This document shows positions 43,628-50,723 of a stretch of 64,000 bases of DNA, piece after piece. Source of the stretch: Pyxidicoccus sp. MSG2 (GTDB taxonomy: Bacteria; Myxococcota; Myxococcia; Myxococcales; Myxococcaceae); assembly GCF_026626705.1 (NCBI RefSeq), contig NZ_JAPNKC010000001.1, positions 2,542,001-2,606,000 of the forward strand. The letters are read 5' to 3'. A program made the translations under genes and the position numbers. The notes beneath the pieces are model-generated. The model was given only the letters and a program-made list of their open reading frames with translations. It made no database searches and had not been told where the DNA came from. How positions within the stretch are numbered: the stretch's first letter is position 1; each line of letters starts with the position of its first letter.

Positions 43628-45088
43628 CTACGGCGCCGTCCCACCGGCCTGCGGCGCCGTCTCGCCGGGCTCCGTCCCCACCGAGCCTGGAGCGGGCGCT
43701 GGCGAGGGCGCGGGCGTCCCGGCCTTCGGCGCGGCCGTCTTGCGCGTCTTCTCCCAGTCCTCCTGGGACAGCGGCTTCATCTCCTTGAGGGTGGAGTACT
43801 CCAGCTTGTACTGGCGCGGCTCGGTGCGCTCGTCCGGGCCGACGGAGAAGTTGATGCGGTGGATTTCGTGCCCGTCCTCGGTCTCCAGCAGCACGCGCCA
43901 GTCGCCGGGCTTCAGGTTGGACGTCGTCGCGTAGTAGCGGTAGCCGCCGTCCGTCCCGTTGCTGCTCACGTTGGCCATGAAGCCGTTGCCGGACGTCGTC
44001 CAGCCCTTGTCGGGGTGGTCGTAGTACCAGCGCACGCGGACCTTGTAGGGCGCGAAGCCCTTGGGCGCGAAGATGCGGAAGAAGTAGTAGGGCTTGTCGC
44101 CCGGCTGCATCTGGAAGTCCGGGCCGAACCACGTCCACGGCTTGAACCAGACGGAGTCGTCCACCGAGGACAGCTGGTACACGCCGGGGCTGATCCTCTC
44201 CACCTTGTGGTAGATGTCCGCGAACTGCACGGCCACCGGCAGCGGCGGAATCACGCCCACCAGGTAGAGGACCAGCAGCACGCCCTGCACGCCGAAGCCG
44301 GGAATGGCCACGTTGCGGACGAGGAACTCCACGTCCGGCCGCCAGCGCTCAATCAGGCGCATCAGCCCGAAGACGCTCGCGCAGCCCAGGGCCACCGCCA
44401 GCAGGAACACCCAGAAGCCCATGCGGCCGAAGACCACGGGCAGGAGGCACGCGAAGTACAGCGTCACGCACAGGCTGAGCAGCACCACGCGGATGACGGG
44501 GCCCACCTGCCGGAAGCGCGGCAATTCGTTGGCCACCAGCAGCGCGAACAGGCCCACCACGAACAGGTAGGGCGTGAAGCCCGACGTGGCCTTGAACAGG
44601 ATGAGCATGAAGACGCTGAGCAGGCTTCCGAAGAGGAAGTGCACCGCGTCCTCGCGCCAGCGCCACACCTTGGCCAGCAGCTTCGGCGGCTCGGTGCCCT
44701 CGGGGAAGCGCTGCTCCAGGAGCAGCAGCGAGGTCAGGATGAGCAGGTACGCGAAGCTCTGCACCTGCGTCAGCGTGTCGTCGATGCGGCTGAGCGAGAC
44801 GATGTCGTAGATGAAGCCGCCGAAGAAGAAGACCGCCATCTCCCACTTCTCGTGGCGGGTGCGGAAGTCCTGCACCTTCTCCATGAGGGTGGGCGTCTTC
44901 GCCGTGGCCACCAGGTCGTCCGGGTCCACCACCCCAGCGGGCGAGGTGGCCGGGAGCGCGGTGTCCTTCAGCGCGACGGCGGCGTTGGTATCGGCGACGG
45001 GGACGTTGCCGGAGGCGACCGGGGCTCCCGGCGCTTCGACGGTGTCGTCCTGCTTCTCGGAATTGTTGGGCTGTGTTGCGGTGACCAC
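43628..45088 (-). CDS. DUF2914-type polytopic membrane protein
   Basis: The 486-aa protein has a disordered N-terminal 65 residues, then about seven hydrophobic helices (about 80-280: EMAVFFFGGFIYDIVSL, SFAYLLILTSLLLLEQ, AVHFLFGSLLSVFMLIL and others). A soluble C-terminal beta domain follows (about 310-445; WTWFGPDFQMQPGDK, VRVRWYYDHPDKGW, PGDWRVLLETEDG) of the DUF2914 kind, then a Pro/Ala tail. The family's function is unknown. GTG start at 45086-45088. It is downstream of the bolA-grxD genes and convergent with the aminopeptidase gene. Confidence 0.78.
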   Translation of the reverse strand: MVTATQPNNSEKQDDTVEAPGAPVASGNVPVADTNAAVALKDTALPATSPAGVVDPDDLVATAKTPTLMEKVQDFRTRHEKWEMAVFFFGGFIYDIVSLSRIDDTLTQVQSFAYLLILTSLLLLEQRFPEGTEPPKLLAKVWRWREDAVHFLFGSLLSVFMLILFKATSGFTPYLFVVGLFALLVANELPRFRQVGPVIRVVLLSLCVTLYFACLLPVVFGRMGFWVFLLAVALGCASVFGLMRLIERWRPDVEFLVRNVAIPGFGVQGVLLVLYLVGVIPPLPVAVQFADIYHKVERISPGVYQLSSVDDSVWFKPWTWFGPDFQMQPGDKPYYFFRIFAPKGFAPYKVRVRWYYDHPDKGWTTSGNGFMANVSSNGTDGGYRYYATTSNLKPGDWRVLLETEDGHEIHRINFSVGPDERTEPRQYKLEYSTLKEMKPLSQEDWEKTRKTAAPKAGTPAPSPAPAPGSVGTEPGETAPQAGGTAP

Positions 45089-45176
45089 GGCGGTTCCTCG
45101 GGGCAGCGGCGAACCATTCTAGCCGCACCGGGGGGAGTCGGTCTCCCCCTCCCCCCCGAGGCCCCGCGAGCCCCCG

Positions 45177-45497
45177 TCAGGCCGGGGACTTGCCGGCGAC
45201 CAGGTCCGCCAGCTCACCGCGCTCGGCCAGCTCCATGAGGATGTCGGAGCCGCCGACGAACTGCCCGTTGATGAAGATCTGCGGAATGGTGGGCCAGTTC
45301 GTGAGGTCCTTGATGCCCTGGCGAACCTCGGGGTCCGCCAGCACGTCCACCGTGTGGACCTCGCCGAAGGGCTGCAACAGCTGCAGCGCCCGCGCGGAGA
45401 AGCCGCACTGCGGGAAGAGGGCATTGCCCTTCATGAACAGGACGATTTTGTGCGACTGGGTTTCCTTCTCCAGCCGGGCCTTGAGCTCAGGGGTCAT
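45177..45497 (-). CDS. grxD: Monothiol glutaredoxin, Grx4/GrxD type
   Basis: The 106-aa protein has the CGFS active site (PQCGFSARA), KIVLFMKGN, the TNWPTIPQIFING loop and the GGSDILMEL C-terminal signature. CGFS glutaredoxins carry a [2Fe-2S] cluster bridged by glutathione and pass it on, often together with BolA proteins. The gene follows bolA by 15 bp on the same strand, which fits that partnership. ATG at 45495-45497 follows AAGGAG. Length is exactly that of single-domain monothiol glutaredoxins. Confidence 0.95.
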   Translation of the reverse strand: MTPELKARLEKETQSHKIVLFMKGNALFPQCGFSARALQLLQPFGEVHTVDVLADPEVRQGIKDLTNWPTIPQIFINGQFVGGSDILMELAERGELADLVAGKSPA

Positions 45498-45512
45498 CGA
45501 CAGCGTCTCCTT

Positions 45513-45770
45513 CTAGCGTTGGCCGAGCTTCTGCCACTGCTCGGGCGAATAGGTCTTCAGCGCGAGGGCGTGCAGCTCGCCCGACTTCAGCCACTGCTGC
45601 AGGGGCGCATAGACGAGCTGGTGCTGCTGCACCATGGGTTTGCCAGCAAAGGCGGGGCTCACCACCCGCGCCTCGAAGTGGTCTCCCGTCCCGGTGGTAT
45701 CTCTAACCTCGACCTCTGAGCCCGGCAGGGCCTCGAGGATGCGGGTCCGGACGAAGTCGGCATCGAGCAT
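45513..45770 (-). CDS. bolA: BolA family protein
   Basis: The 85-aa protein matches BolA: an N-terminal helix (VRTRILEALPGSEVEVRD), then DHFEARVVSPAFAGKPMVQQHQLVY with the conserved His residues, and a C-terminal segment (LKTYSPEQW). BolA-like proteins pair with CGFS glutaredoxins through a shared [2Fe-2S] cluster in iron sensing and cluster trafficking. The ATG at 45768-45770 overlaps the yqgE stop by 1 bp, and grxD starts 15 bp after its stop, so the three genes form one operon. Confidence 0.92.
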   Translation of the reverse strand: MLDADFVRTRILEALPGSEVEVRDTTGTGDHFEARVVSPAFAGKPMVQQHQLVYAPLQQWLKSGELHALALKTYSPEQWQKLGQR

Positions 45771-46384
45771 CAGTTCATCCCCCTTCCCATCACCAGCATG
45801 GCCGGGTCCACGCCCATGCCACGCAACGTGGTCTCCCACAGTTTCGAGGGCTCCAGGCCCAGCACCGCCTCGGCGGTCGCCTCGGCGAAGAGCCAGGAGC
45901 CGGCGGCAATCTCGCTCTCCAACTGCTTGGGGCCCCAGCCCGCGTAGCCCAGGCAGAAGCGCAGGCGCGGCGAGGGGTTCTCCAGGAGCGGCCCCAGCGC
46001 GTCCAGCGTGACGCTCAGGAACAGGCCGGGCAGCACCGGGTGCTTCTCGGTCTGCTCCGCGTCTTCGTGCAGGACGAAGCCGCGCTGCGGCTCCACGGGG
46101 CCGCCCACGAAGACGGACTGTTCGGTCCGCGCCGAGGCGATGCCCATGTTCTGGCCGCGCGCCAGCTCACCGAGCGTGAGGGGGGCCCCCCGGTTGATGA
46201 CGAGCCCCATGGAGCCCGTCTCACCGTGCTCGATCATCAGGATGACCGAGCGGTAGAAGTTCGGGTCCCCGAGCTGGGGCATGGCCAGCAGGAGTCCGGG
46301 AGCGAGGTTCTTCACGAGAGGAGCATCAACCGTTCGCGGGGACGGCGCAACCGGAACCCGTTGCCCGGGTTCCGGGCCGTCCAC
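45770..46384 (-). CDS. yqgE: YqgE/AlgH family protein (UPF0301)
   Basis: The protein is 204 aa from the GTG at 46382-46384. It has the YqgE pattern: APGLLLAMPQLGDPNFYRSVILMIEHGETGSMGLVINR, VFVGGPVEPQRGFVLHE in parts, and the C-terminal LGYAGWGPKQLESEIAAGSWL. The first 23 residues are not conserved in character; a second GTG at 46315 (VKNLAPG) would give 181 aa, closer to family length, but neither start has a good SD. The function of YqgE/AlgH is unresolved. It overlaps bolA and follows the response regulator by 21 bp. Confidence 0.88.
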   Translation of the reverse strand: MDGPEPGQRVPVAPSPRTVDAPLVKNLAPGLLLAMPQLGDPNFYRSVILMIEHGETGSMGLVINRGAPLTLGELARGQNMGIASARTEQSVFVGGPVEPQRGFVLHEDAEQTEKHPVLPGLFLSVTLDALGPLLENPSPRLRFCLGYAGWGPKQLESEIAAGSWLFAEATAEAVLGLEPSKLWETTLRGMGVDPAMLVMGRGMN

Positions 46385-46405
46385 CCCCGCGACATGCGGG
46401 CGACG

Positions 46406-46867
46406 TCAGTGCCAGCTCGTGTGCCTGGACTGGAGCGCCTCGGCGAGCTTCTCGGGGTTGAGGGGCTTGCCGATGAAGAGGTCCGCGCCCAGGCCCTTGC
46501 ACTTGCGCGCCATGGCCGCGTCGCTCATGGCGCTGACGCCGATGAGCACCGCCTGGGGGAAGCGCTCGCGCAGCTTGGACATCAGCGTGGCGCCGCTGCG
46601 GCCGGGCAGGAAGACGTCGACGACGGCGGCATCCATGCGCTTGTTGCGCACGGCGAACTCCGCCTCCTCCGCGCTGCCCACGGGGAGCGGCTCGTAGCCC
46701 CAGCCCGCGAGCAGCTCCACGAGGATTTCCCGGTGCGTCGGGTCGTCCTCGACGACGAGCACCGCGCCGCGCGCCGGTTCGAGCTTCAGGTCGTCGCTGC
46801 GCGTGGTGCGCTCGCTCGAGTCGTGTCCGGTGGAGATGGGCAGCTCTTCGACGGTGGGGAGGGACAT
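46406..46867 (-). CDS. Single-domain response regulator
   Basis: The 153-aa protein consists of a 34-residue leader and one receiver domain: VLVVEDDPTHREIL (acidic Glu40/Asp41/Asp42), the phospho-acceptor Asp84 in AAVVDVFLPGRSG, Ser112 in GVSAMSD and Lys134 in FIGKPLNPEK. All switch residues are present and there is no output domain. It could act by protein contact or as a phosphorelay shuttle. No histidine kinase is nearby. It is 21 bp upstream of yqgE, so it may head the yqgE-bolA-grxD transcript. Confidence 0.9.
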   Translation of the reverse strand: MSLPTVEELPISTGHDSSERTTRSDDLKLEPARGAVLVVEDDPTHREILVELLAGWGYEPLPVGSAEEAEFAVRNKRMDAAVVDVFLPGRSGATLMSKLRERFPQAVLIGVSAMSDAAMARKCKGLGADLFIGKPLNPEKLAEALQSRHTSWH

Positions 46868-46968
46868 GAGTGCACCGGTGGGCAAAAGGTTTCCGTGTGA
46901 TGGAAACCCACCCCCCAACGTGGGGCATTCCTCGGGAGGAGGAGCCTCTCCCACCCCTGAGACCTTCC

Positions 46969-47781
46969 TCAGGCGGCGCGGCGAGGGGCCGCCGAGAGCG
47001 CCTGGGAAGCAAGCGAGGCACCGAGCACCAGCAGCACCAGCAGTGCCCACGCGGGCAGCACCACGCGTCCACCGCCCACGTAGATGAGGGCCGCGTAGCT
47101 GGTGCCCAGGTAGCGGCCCAGGGACATGGGCTCCATGCGGGCGATGCCGAAGAAGCTCACGGTGGACTCGGTGAGGATGGCGGCGGGCAGGCGGCTGAGG
47201 AAGACGGCCAGCGCGAAGGGGCGCAGCGCGGGCCACAGGTGGACGCGGAGCAGGTGGGCCCCTCCCCCGCCGAGCGCCCGAGCGGCCGCGACGTACTCCT
47301 GTGACTCCAGCGTGGCCAGCCGGTTGCGGAACATGCGCGCCGGGCCCGCCCAGCCGACGAGGGCCAGCGAGGCGACCATGAGCCCGAAGGGCCCCAGTCC
47401 TCCGCCCGCCCCTGCATCCGAGAGGGACTGGCCCGCGAGCTGGAGCACCATGACGACCAGCACGTCGGGCAGCGCGAAGACGGCGTCCACGGCGCGCAGC
47501 AGGGCCTGCTCCACGGTGCCACCGGAGAGGCGCGCCACCGCGGCCACGGCGAGGCCGATGAGCGTGGACAGCGCACCCGCCGCGAGCCCCACGGCGAGGG
47601 ACACCCAGAGCCCACCGAAGGCGAGCTCGCACACGGTGCGGTCGGGACGCGTCGGGTCCATACCGAGCGGGCACGTGCTCGCGAGGGCCTCCGGGAAGAG
47701 GCGGCCCGCGACGAGGCTGAGCACGCCCAGTCCAATCAGGAGCGCCAGGCCGAATCGGGCCCGCGAAGGAACGCGGCTCAT
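46969..47781 (-). CDS. Peptide-type ABC transporter permease (OppC/DppC-like)
   Basis: The 270-aa protein has an N-terminal TM helix (about 10-28) and a short periplasmic stretch with Cys. The BPD_transp_1 core spans about 65-260; its EAA-type loop is AAARALGGGGAHLLRVHLWPAL in parts. Five to six TM helices fit the OppC half of peptide importers. The ATG at 47779-47781 overlaps the stop of the OppB-like gene by 4 bp, so both permeases are coupled. No ATP-binding subunit gene is adjacent, which is unusual; a shared ATPase elsewhere is needed. Confidence 0.88.
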   Translation of the reverse strand: MSRVPSRARFGLALLIGLGVLSLVAGRLFPEALASTCPLGMDPTRPDRTVCELAFGGLWVSLAVGLAAGALSTLIGLAVAAVARLSGGTVEQALLRAVDAVFALPDVLVVMVLQLAGQSLSDAGAGGGLGPFGLMVASLALVGWAGPARMFRNRLATLESQEYVAAARALGGGGAHLLRVHLWPALRPFALAVFLSRLPAAILTESTVSFFGIARMEPMSLGRYLGTSYAALIYVGGGRVVLPAWALLVLLVLGASLASQALSAAPRRAA

Positions 47782-48662
47782 GTCGTGGCCTCCCGGGAGC
47801 GAGGGTCCACCGCGTAGCGCAGCACTTCGACCGCGAGGCTCACGAGGACGAGCAGCGATGCGAAGGTGGTGGTGGCCACCACGACGACGGCCACCTGCTT
47901 GTTGAGCACCGCCAGCACGTAGAGCTGACCGAAGTACGGGAGGCCGAAGACGCGCTCCGCGGCGAACGAGCCGGCGAGCAGTGAAGTGGCCACTGGCCCT
48001 ACCGCGTCGAGCATCGCGGGCCACACATTGGGCAGCACGTGGCGGCGGAGCACCGTGCCGTAGGCCAGGCCCTTGCCCAGCGCGGTGCGCACGTAGTCGC
48101 GAGACAGCTCCGTCTCCAGCGAGTCACCCACCAGCGTGCCCAGGAAGATGCCGGGCCACACCGAGGTGCAGAGCGCCGCGCACAATTCCGGCAGCATGTT
48201 CCCGCGCTCCACCACGCCGGGAGCCAGCAGCAGCGCGGGAATGAAGACAGGCGTGCCGAAGGCCACGGCCGGCACCACGTCTCCCAGTGTCGCCCACTTC
48301 CCTCTGCGCCACCGCGTGCGCAGCAGCGCGAAGCCCAGCGCCCACGCCAGCGCGAGTGGCAGTGCCATCAACCCCACGCCCACGCTGCCGGAGAGCTTCA
48401 GCAGCAGCTCGTCGCCGGTGATGCCCTGGGCGCTGGTGCCCAATCGCTCGCCGCGAAAGAGCTTCTGCCAGGGACGCATGAAGCCCAGTGGCTCACCGAT
48501 GCCGAGATCGCGCTGGTACGAAGCGGCCAGTTCCTTGGAGACCTGCCGCTTGGCATCCGTCTCCGTGGTGAGCGGCAGCGAGGCCATGAGGAAGTACGAG
48601 GCCACCGCCACGAGGGGCACCAGCACCAGCTGCCGCGCCAGCCGCTGCGTCACGAGCCTCAT
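47778..48662 (-). CDS. Peptide-type ABC transporter permease (OppB/DppB-like)
   Basis: The 294-aa protein starts MRLVTQRLARQLVLVPLV, a first TM helix typical of OppB. It continues with RDLGIGEPLGFMRPWQKLFRGE (the family's periplasmic loop), then the permease core with GTPVFIPALLL and the EAA-type loop YVRTALGKGLAYGTVLRRHVL in parts. ATG at 48660-48662 is chosen; the open frame to 48914 would read through the palindromic tandem repeat upstream and lacks family character. It forms the second half of the permease pair and follows the substrate-binding protein gene by about 200 bp. Confidence 0.88.
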   Translation of the reverse strand: MRLVTQRLARQLVLVPLVAVASYFLMASLPLTTETDAKRQVSKELAASYQRDLGIGEPLGFMRPWQKLFRGERLGTSAQGITGDELLLKLSGSVGVGLMALPLALAWALGFALLRTRWRRGKWATLGDVVPAVAFGTPVFIPALLLAPGVVERGNMLPELCAALCTSVWPGIFLGTLVGDSLETELSRDYVRTALGKGLAYGTVLRRHVLPNVWPAMLDAVGPVATSLLAGSFAAERVFGLPYFGQLYVLAVLNKQVAVVVVATTTFASLLVLVSLAVEVLRYAVDPRSREATT

Positions 48663-48694
48663 GGCGTCACTCCAGCCCACTCGTTCGAGCGGCG

Positions 48695-48767
48695 GGCTCG
48701 CGGAATGAACATTCCTTCCGCGTCCACCGGGTGGCCGGCTCGCGGAATGAACATTCCTTCCGCGTCC
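48695..48767. repeat. Two 31-bp tandem copies with an internal palindrome
   Basis: The unit begins GGCTCGCGGAATGAACATTC and ends CCGCGTCC. Copies at 48695-48725 and 48737-48767 are identical and separated by 11 bp. Each contains the near-palindrome GGAATG-AA-CATTCC. They lie between the binding-protein and permease genes. Confidence 0.85.
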
Positions 48768-48861
48768 GTCGGGCGCCGGGCGGGGTTGCCTCCGCGCCCG
48801 GATGAGCCCCCGAGACGAAGCCCTTCCGCCAACGGGGCAACGCACCATTGCGGCAGCAGCC

Positions 48862-50562
48862 TCATGGCGCAGCTCCCGCCTGCGCTTCCGTCGCGGGAGC
48901 AAGCCGCAATGCACGCAGGGCGAGGAAGTTGAAGGGGTCCACGTCTAGCCCGCGCAGCCGCGCCCGGACGCGGAAGTAGCGGTCCGGGTGGTAGATGGGC
49001 GCAATCACGGCCTGCTCGCCCACCAGCACCTCCTGGGCCTGGGCATACAGCGTGCGAGCCTTCGCCTCGTCCGGCTCGCCGTCGCCCGCCTCGAGCAGCC
49101 GCTCGAAGCGAGCCATGGGCTCGCCGCCGGCCTGCGTCTCCCAGCCGGTCTGGTGATTGCCCTCGTGCTCGAAGAGGGTGAAGAAGGTGTTCGGGTGCGC
49201 GTAGTCCCCGCCCAGTCGGCGCAGGTACAGGTCATACACGCGAGGCCCCTCCGCCGAGCGCCGCGAAATCTCCGCCGAGAAGTCCGAGCGCGCATCCAGC
49301 ACCACCTGCACGCCCACTCGCGCCAATTGCGCCGCGACCCGCTCCGCGATGGCCACTTCCGGGAGGAACCCGTCGCCCTGTCGATAGACGAGCCGCAGCG
49401 GCCGGTCCAATCCAGGCACGCGAGCCAGCTCGGCCTTCGCGGCCTCGGGGGCATAGCCAGGCAGGCGCGCGGCCTCCTCGGGCGTGGCGGCACCGGGCAG
49501 CTCCGGTGGCAGCAGCACGTTGGACGTCCGGGCCGCCGGCAGCAGCCCCGCCATCAGAGCGTCCCTGTCCAGCGCGCGGGCCAATGCGCGCCGCACCTCG
49601 GGCCGGTTCAGCGGGGGACGCTCGGTGTTGAAGGCGAGGAAGTACGTGGACAGCAGCGGCTCGCGCTGCAGGTCCTCCGGCCGGCGCATGCGCAGCGACG
49701 CGGCACTGTCCATGAACACGAAGTCCACCCGGCCTCGCTCGTACAGCGCCGGGCCAATCTCGGACTTCATCAGCGTGATGACGGGCGCGGGCGTCTCGCC
49801 GGGCTGCAGCGGCGGAGGGAAGGCGGTGGCCGGGTTGTAGACCAGCCGCACGCGCTCACCTGCACGGTCCCAGCGCTCCACGCGGTACGGCCCCAGTGCG
49901 AGCGGGCGTCCGTCACGCGGCCGATCGAAGTAGTCGCGAACGTCCTCGTCCGACCTGCCCTCCAGGTCCGCCGCGGGCGCGGGATAGAAGATGTAGACGT
50001 TGGCCACGCGGGCCAGGAAGTAGCTGCGCGGCCGGGACAGCGTCACCCGCAGGGTGTGCGCGTCCACGGCTTCCACGCCCACGCTCTCCAGCGCCGCGCG
50101 CACCTCGGCCTCGGGGGCACCGCGCTCCTGGGCTGCGAGCGCCTCGGCCGCGCCCGCCAGGTCCACCATCTCCCCGCGCTCGCGCCCGCGCAGCGCGCGC
50201 CGCCAGCCGATGACGAAGTCGCGCGCGGTGAGCGGCGAGCCGTCCGACCAGCGCACGTCCTGTCGCAGGTGGAAGGTGTAGACCTCGCGGCCCTGGTCGT
50301 CGGTGACACGCTCCCAGCGCTCGGCCAGTCCGGGCTGCACGGAGTAGTCCGCCCCCAGCACGGTGAGCCCGCGCTGGGTGGCGAGCATGACGGGATAGTT
50401 CGCCCAGCTCTCCGGGTCCGAGTGGCTCCAATCCAGCGTGGTGGGCATGGACGGCACCACCACCTTCACGCCCGGGTCCGGCTGGAAGCCGCACGGCCCG
50501 CAGGCCGTGGCCGCCAGGACCAGCACGAGGAACGTCCACCGGAGTCGAGCGCGGGAGGCCAC
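48862..50562 (-). CDS. ABC transporter peptide-type substrate-binding lipoprotein (OppA/DppA-like)
   Basis: The 566-aa protein has a signal peptide and lipobox (LAATAC). The SBP_bac_5 domain shows VVVPSMPTTLDWSHSDPESW, the QPGLAERWERVTD segment, TFHLRQDVRWSDGSPLTARDF in parts, and AFNTERPPLNRPEVRRALA. It should bind peptides or similar solutes and pass them to the permeases downstream. The GTG start at 50560-50562 follows AAGGGG; a longer frame to 50658 would include the terminator hairpin of the RCC1 gene and is rejected. Confidence 0.9.
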   Translation of the reverse strand: MASRARLRWTFLVLVLAATACGPCGFQPDPGVKVVVPSMPTTLDWSHSDPESWANYPVMLATQRGLTVLGADYSVQPGLAERWERVTDDQGREVYTFHLRQDVRWSDGSPLTARDFVIGWRRALRGRERGEMVDLAGAAEALAAQERGAPEAEVRAALESVGVEAVDAHTLRVTLSRPRSYFLARVANVYIFYPAPAADLEGRSDEDVRDYFDRPRDGRPLALGPYRVERWDRAGERVRLVYNPATAFPPPLQPGETPAPVITLMKSEIGPALYERGRVDFVFMDSAASLRMRRPEDLQREPLLSTYFLAFNTERPPLNRPEVRRALARALDRDALMAGLLPAARTSNVLLPPELPGAATPEEAARLPGYAPEAAKAELARVPGLDRPLRLVYRQGDGFLPEVAIAERVAAQLARVGVQVVLDARSDFSAEISRRSAEGPRVYDLYLRRLGGDYAHPNTFFTLFEHEGNHQTGWETQAGGEPMARFERLLEAGDGEPDEAKARTLYAQAQEVLVGEQAVIAPIYHPDRYFRVRARLRGLDVDPFNFLALRALRLAPATEAQAGAAP

Positions 50563-50604
50563 TTGGGGCCCCTTGTACCCCGAAGCGCCCGGAGCCCGGA
50601 AAGA

Positions 50605-50660
50605 GAGAAGCCAGGACCCCGGCGACCCTGGTCGTCCGGCATCCTGGCTTCGCTTCAACT
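50605..50660 (-). terminator. Terminator hairpin after RCC1 gene, copy A of a flanking repeat
   Basis: GAAGCCAGGA and TCCTGGCTTC form a 10-bp stem with inner pairing. On the minus strand CTTCTCTCTTTCC follows. The 56-bp sequence is almost identical to the one at 54286-54341, on the other side of the RCC1 gene. Confidence 0.7.
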
Positions 50661-50723
50661 CCGAGTCCCTCCCCGCTCAGGGAGGAAGCCTTCGCCCGGG
50701 TGCGCCCTGGCCGGCAGGGCGGT

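Noticed and set aside
48663-48914. Longer N-terminus for the OppB-like permease
   Set aside because: It would translate the tandem palindromic repeat and lacks the family's start; the conserved first TM helix begins at 48662.
50563-50658. Longer N-terminus for the peptide-binding lipoprotein
   Set aside because: It would code through the terminator hairpin of the RCC1 gene and would push the signal peptide 32 residues inward; GTG 50562 has a ribosome site.
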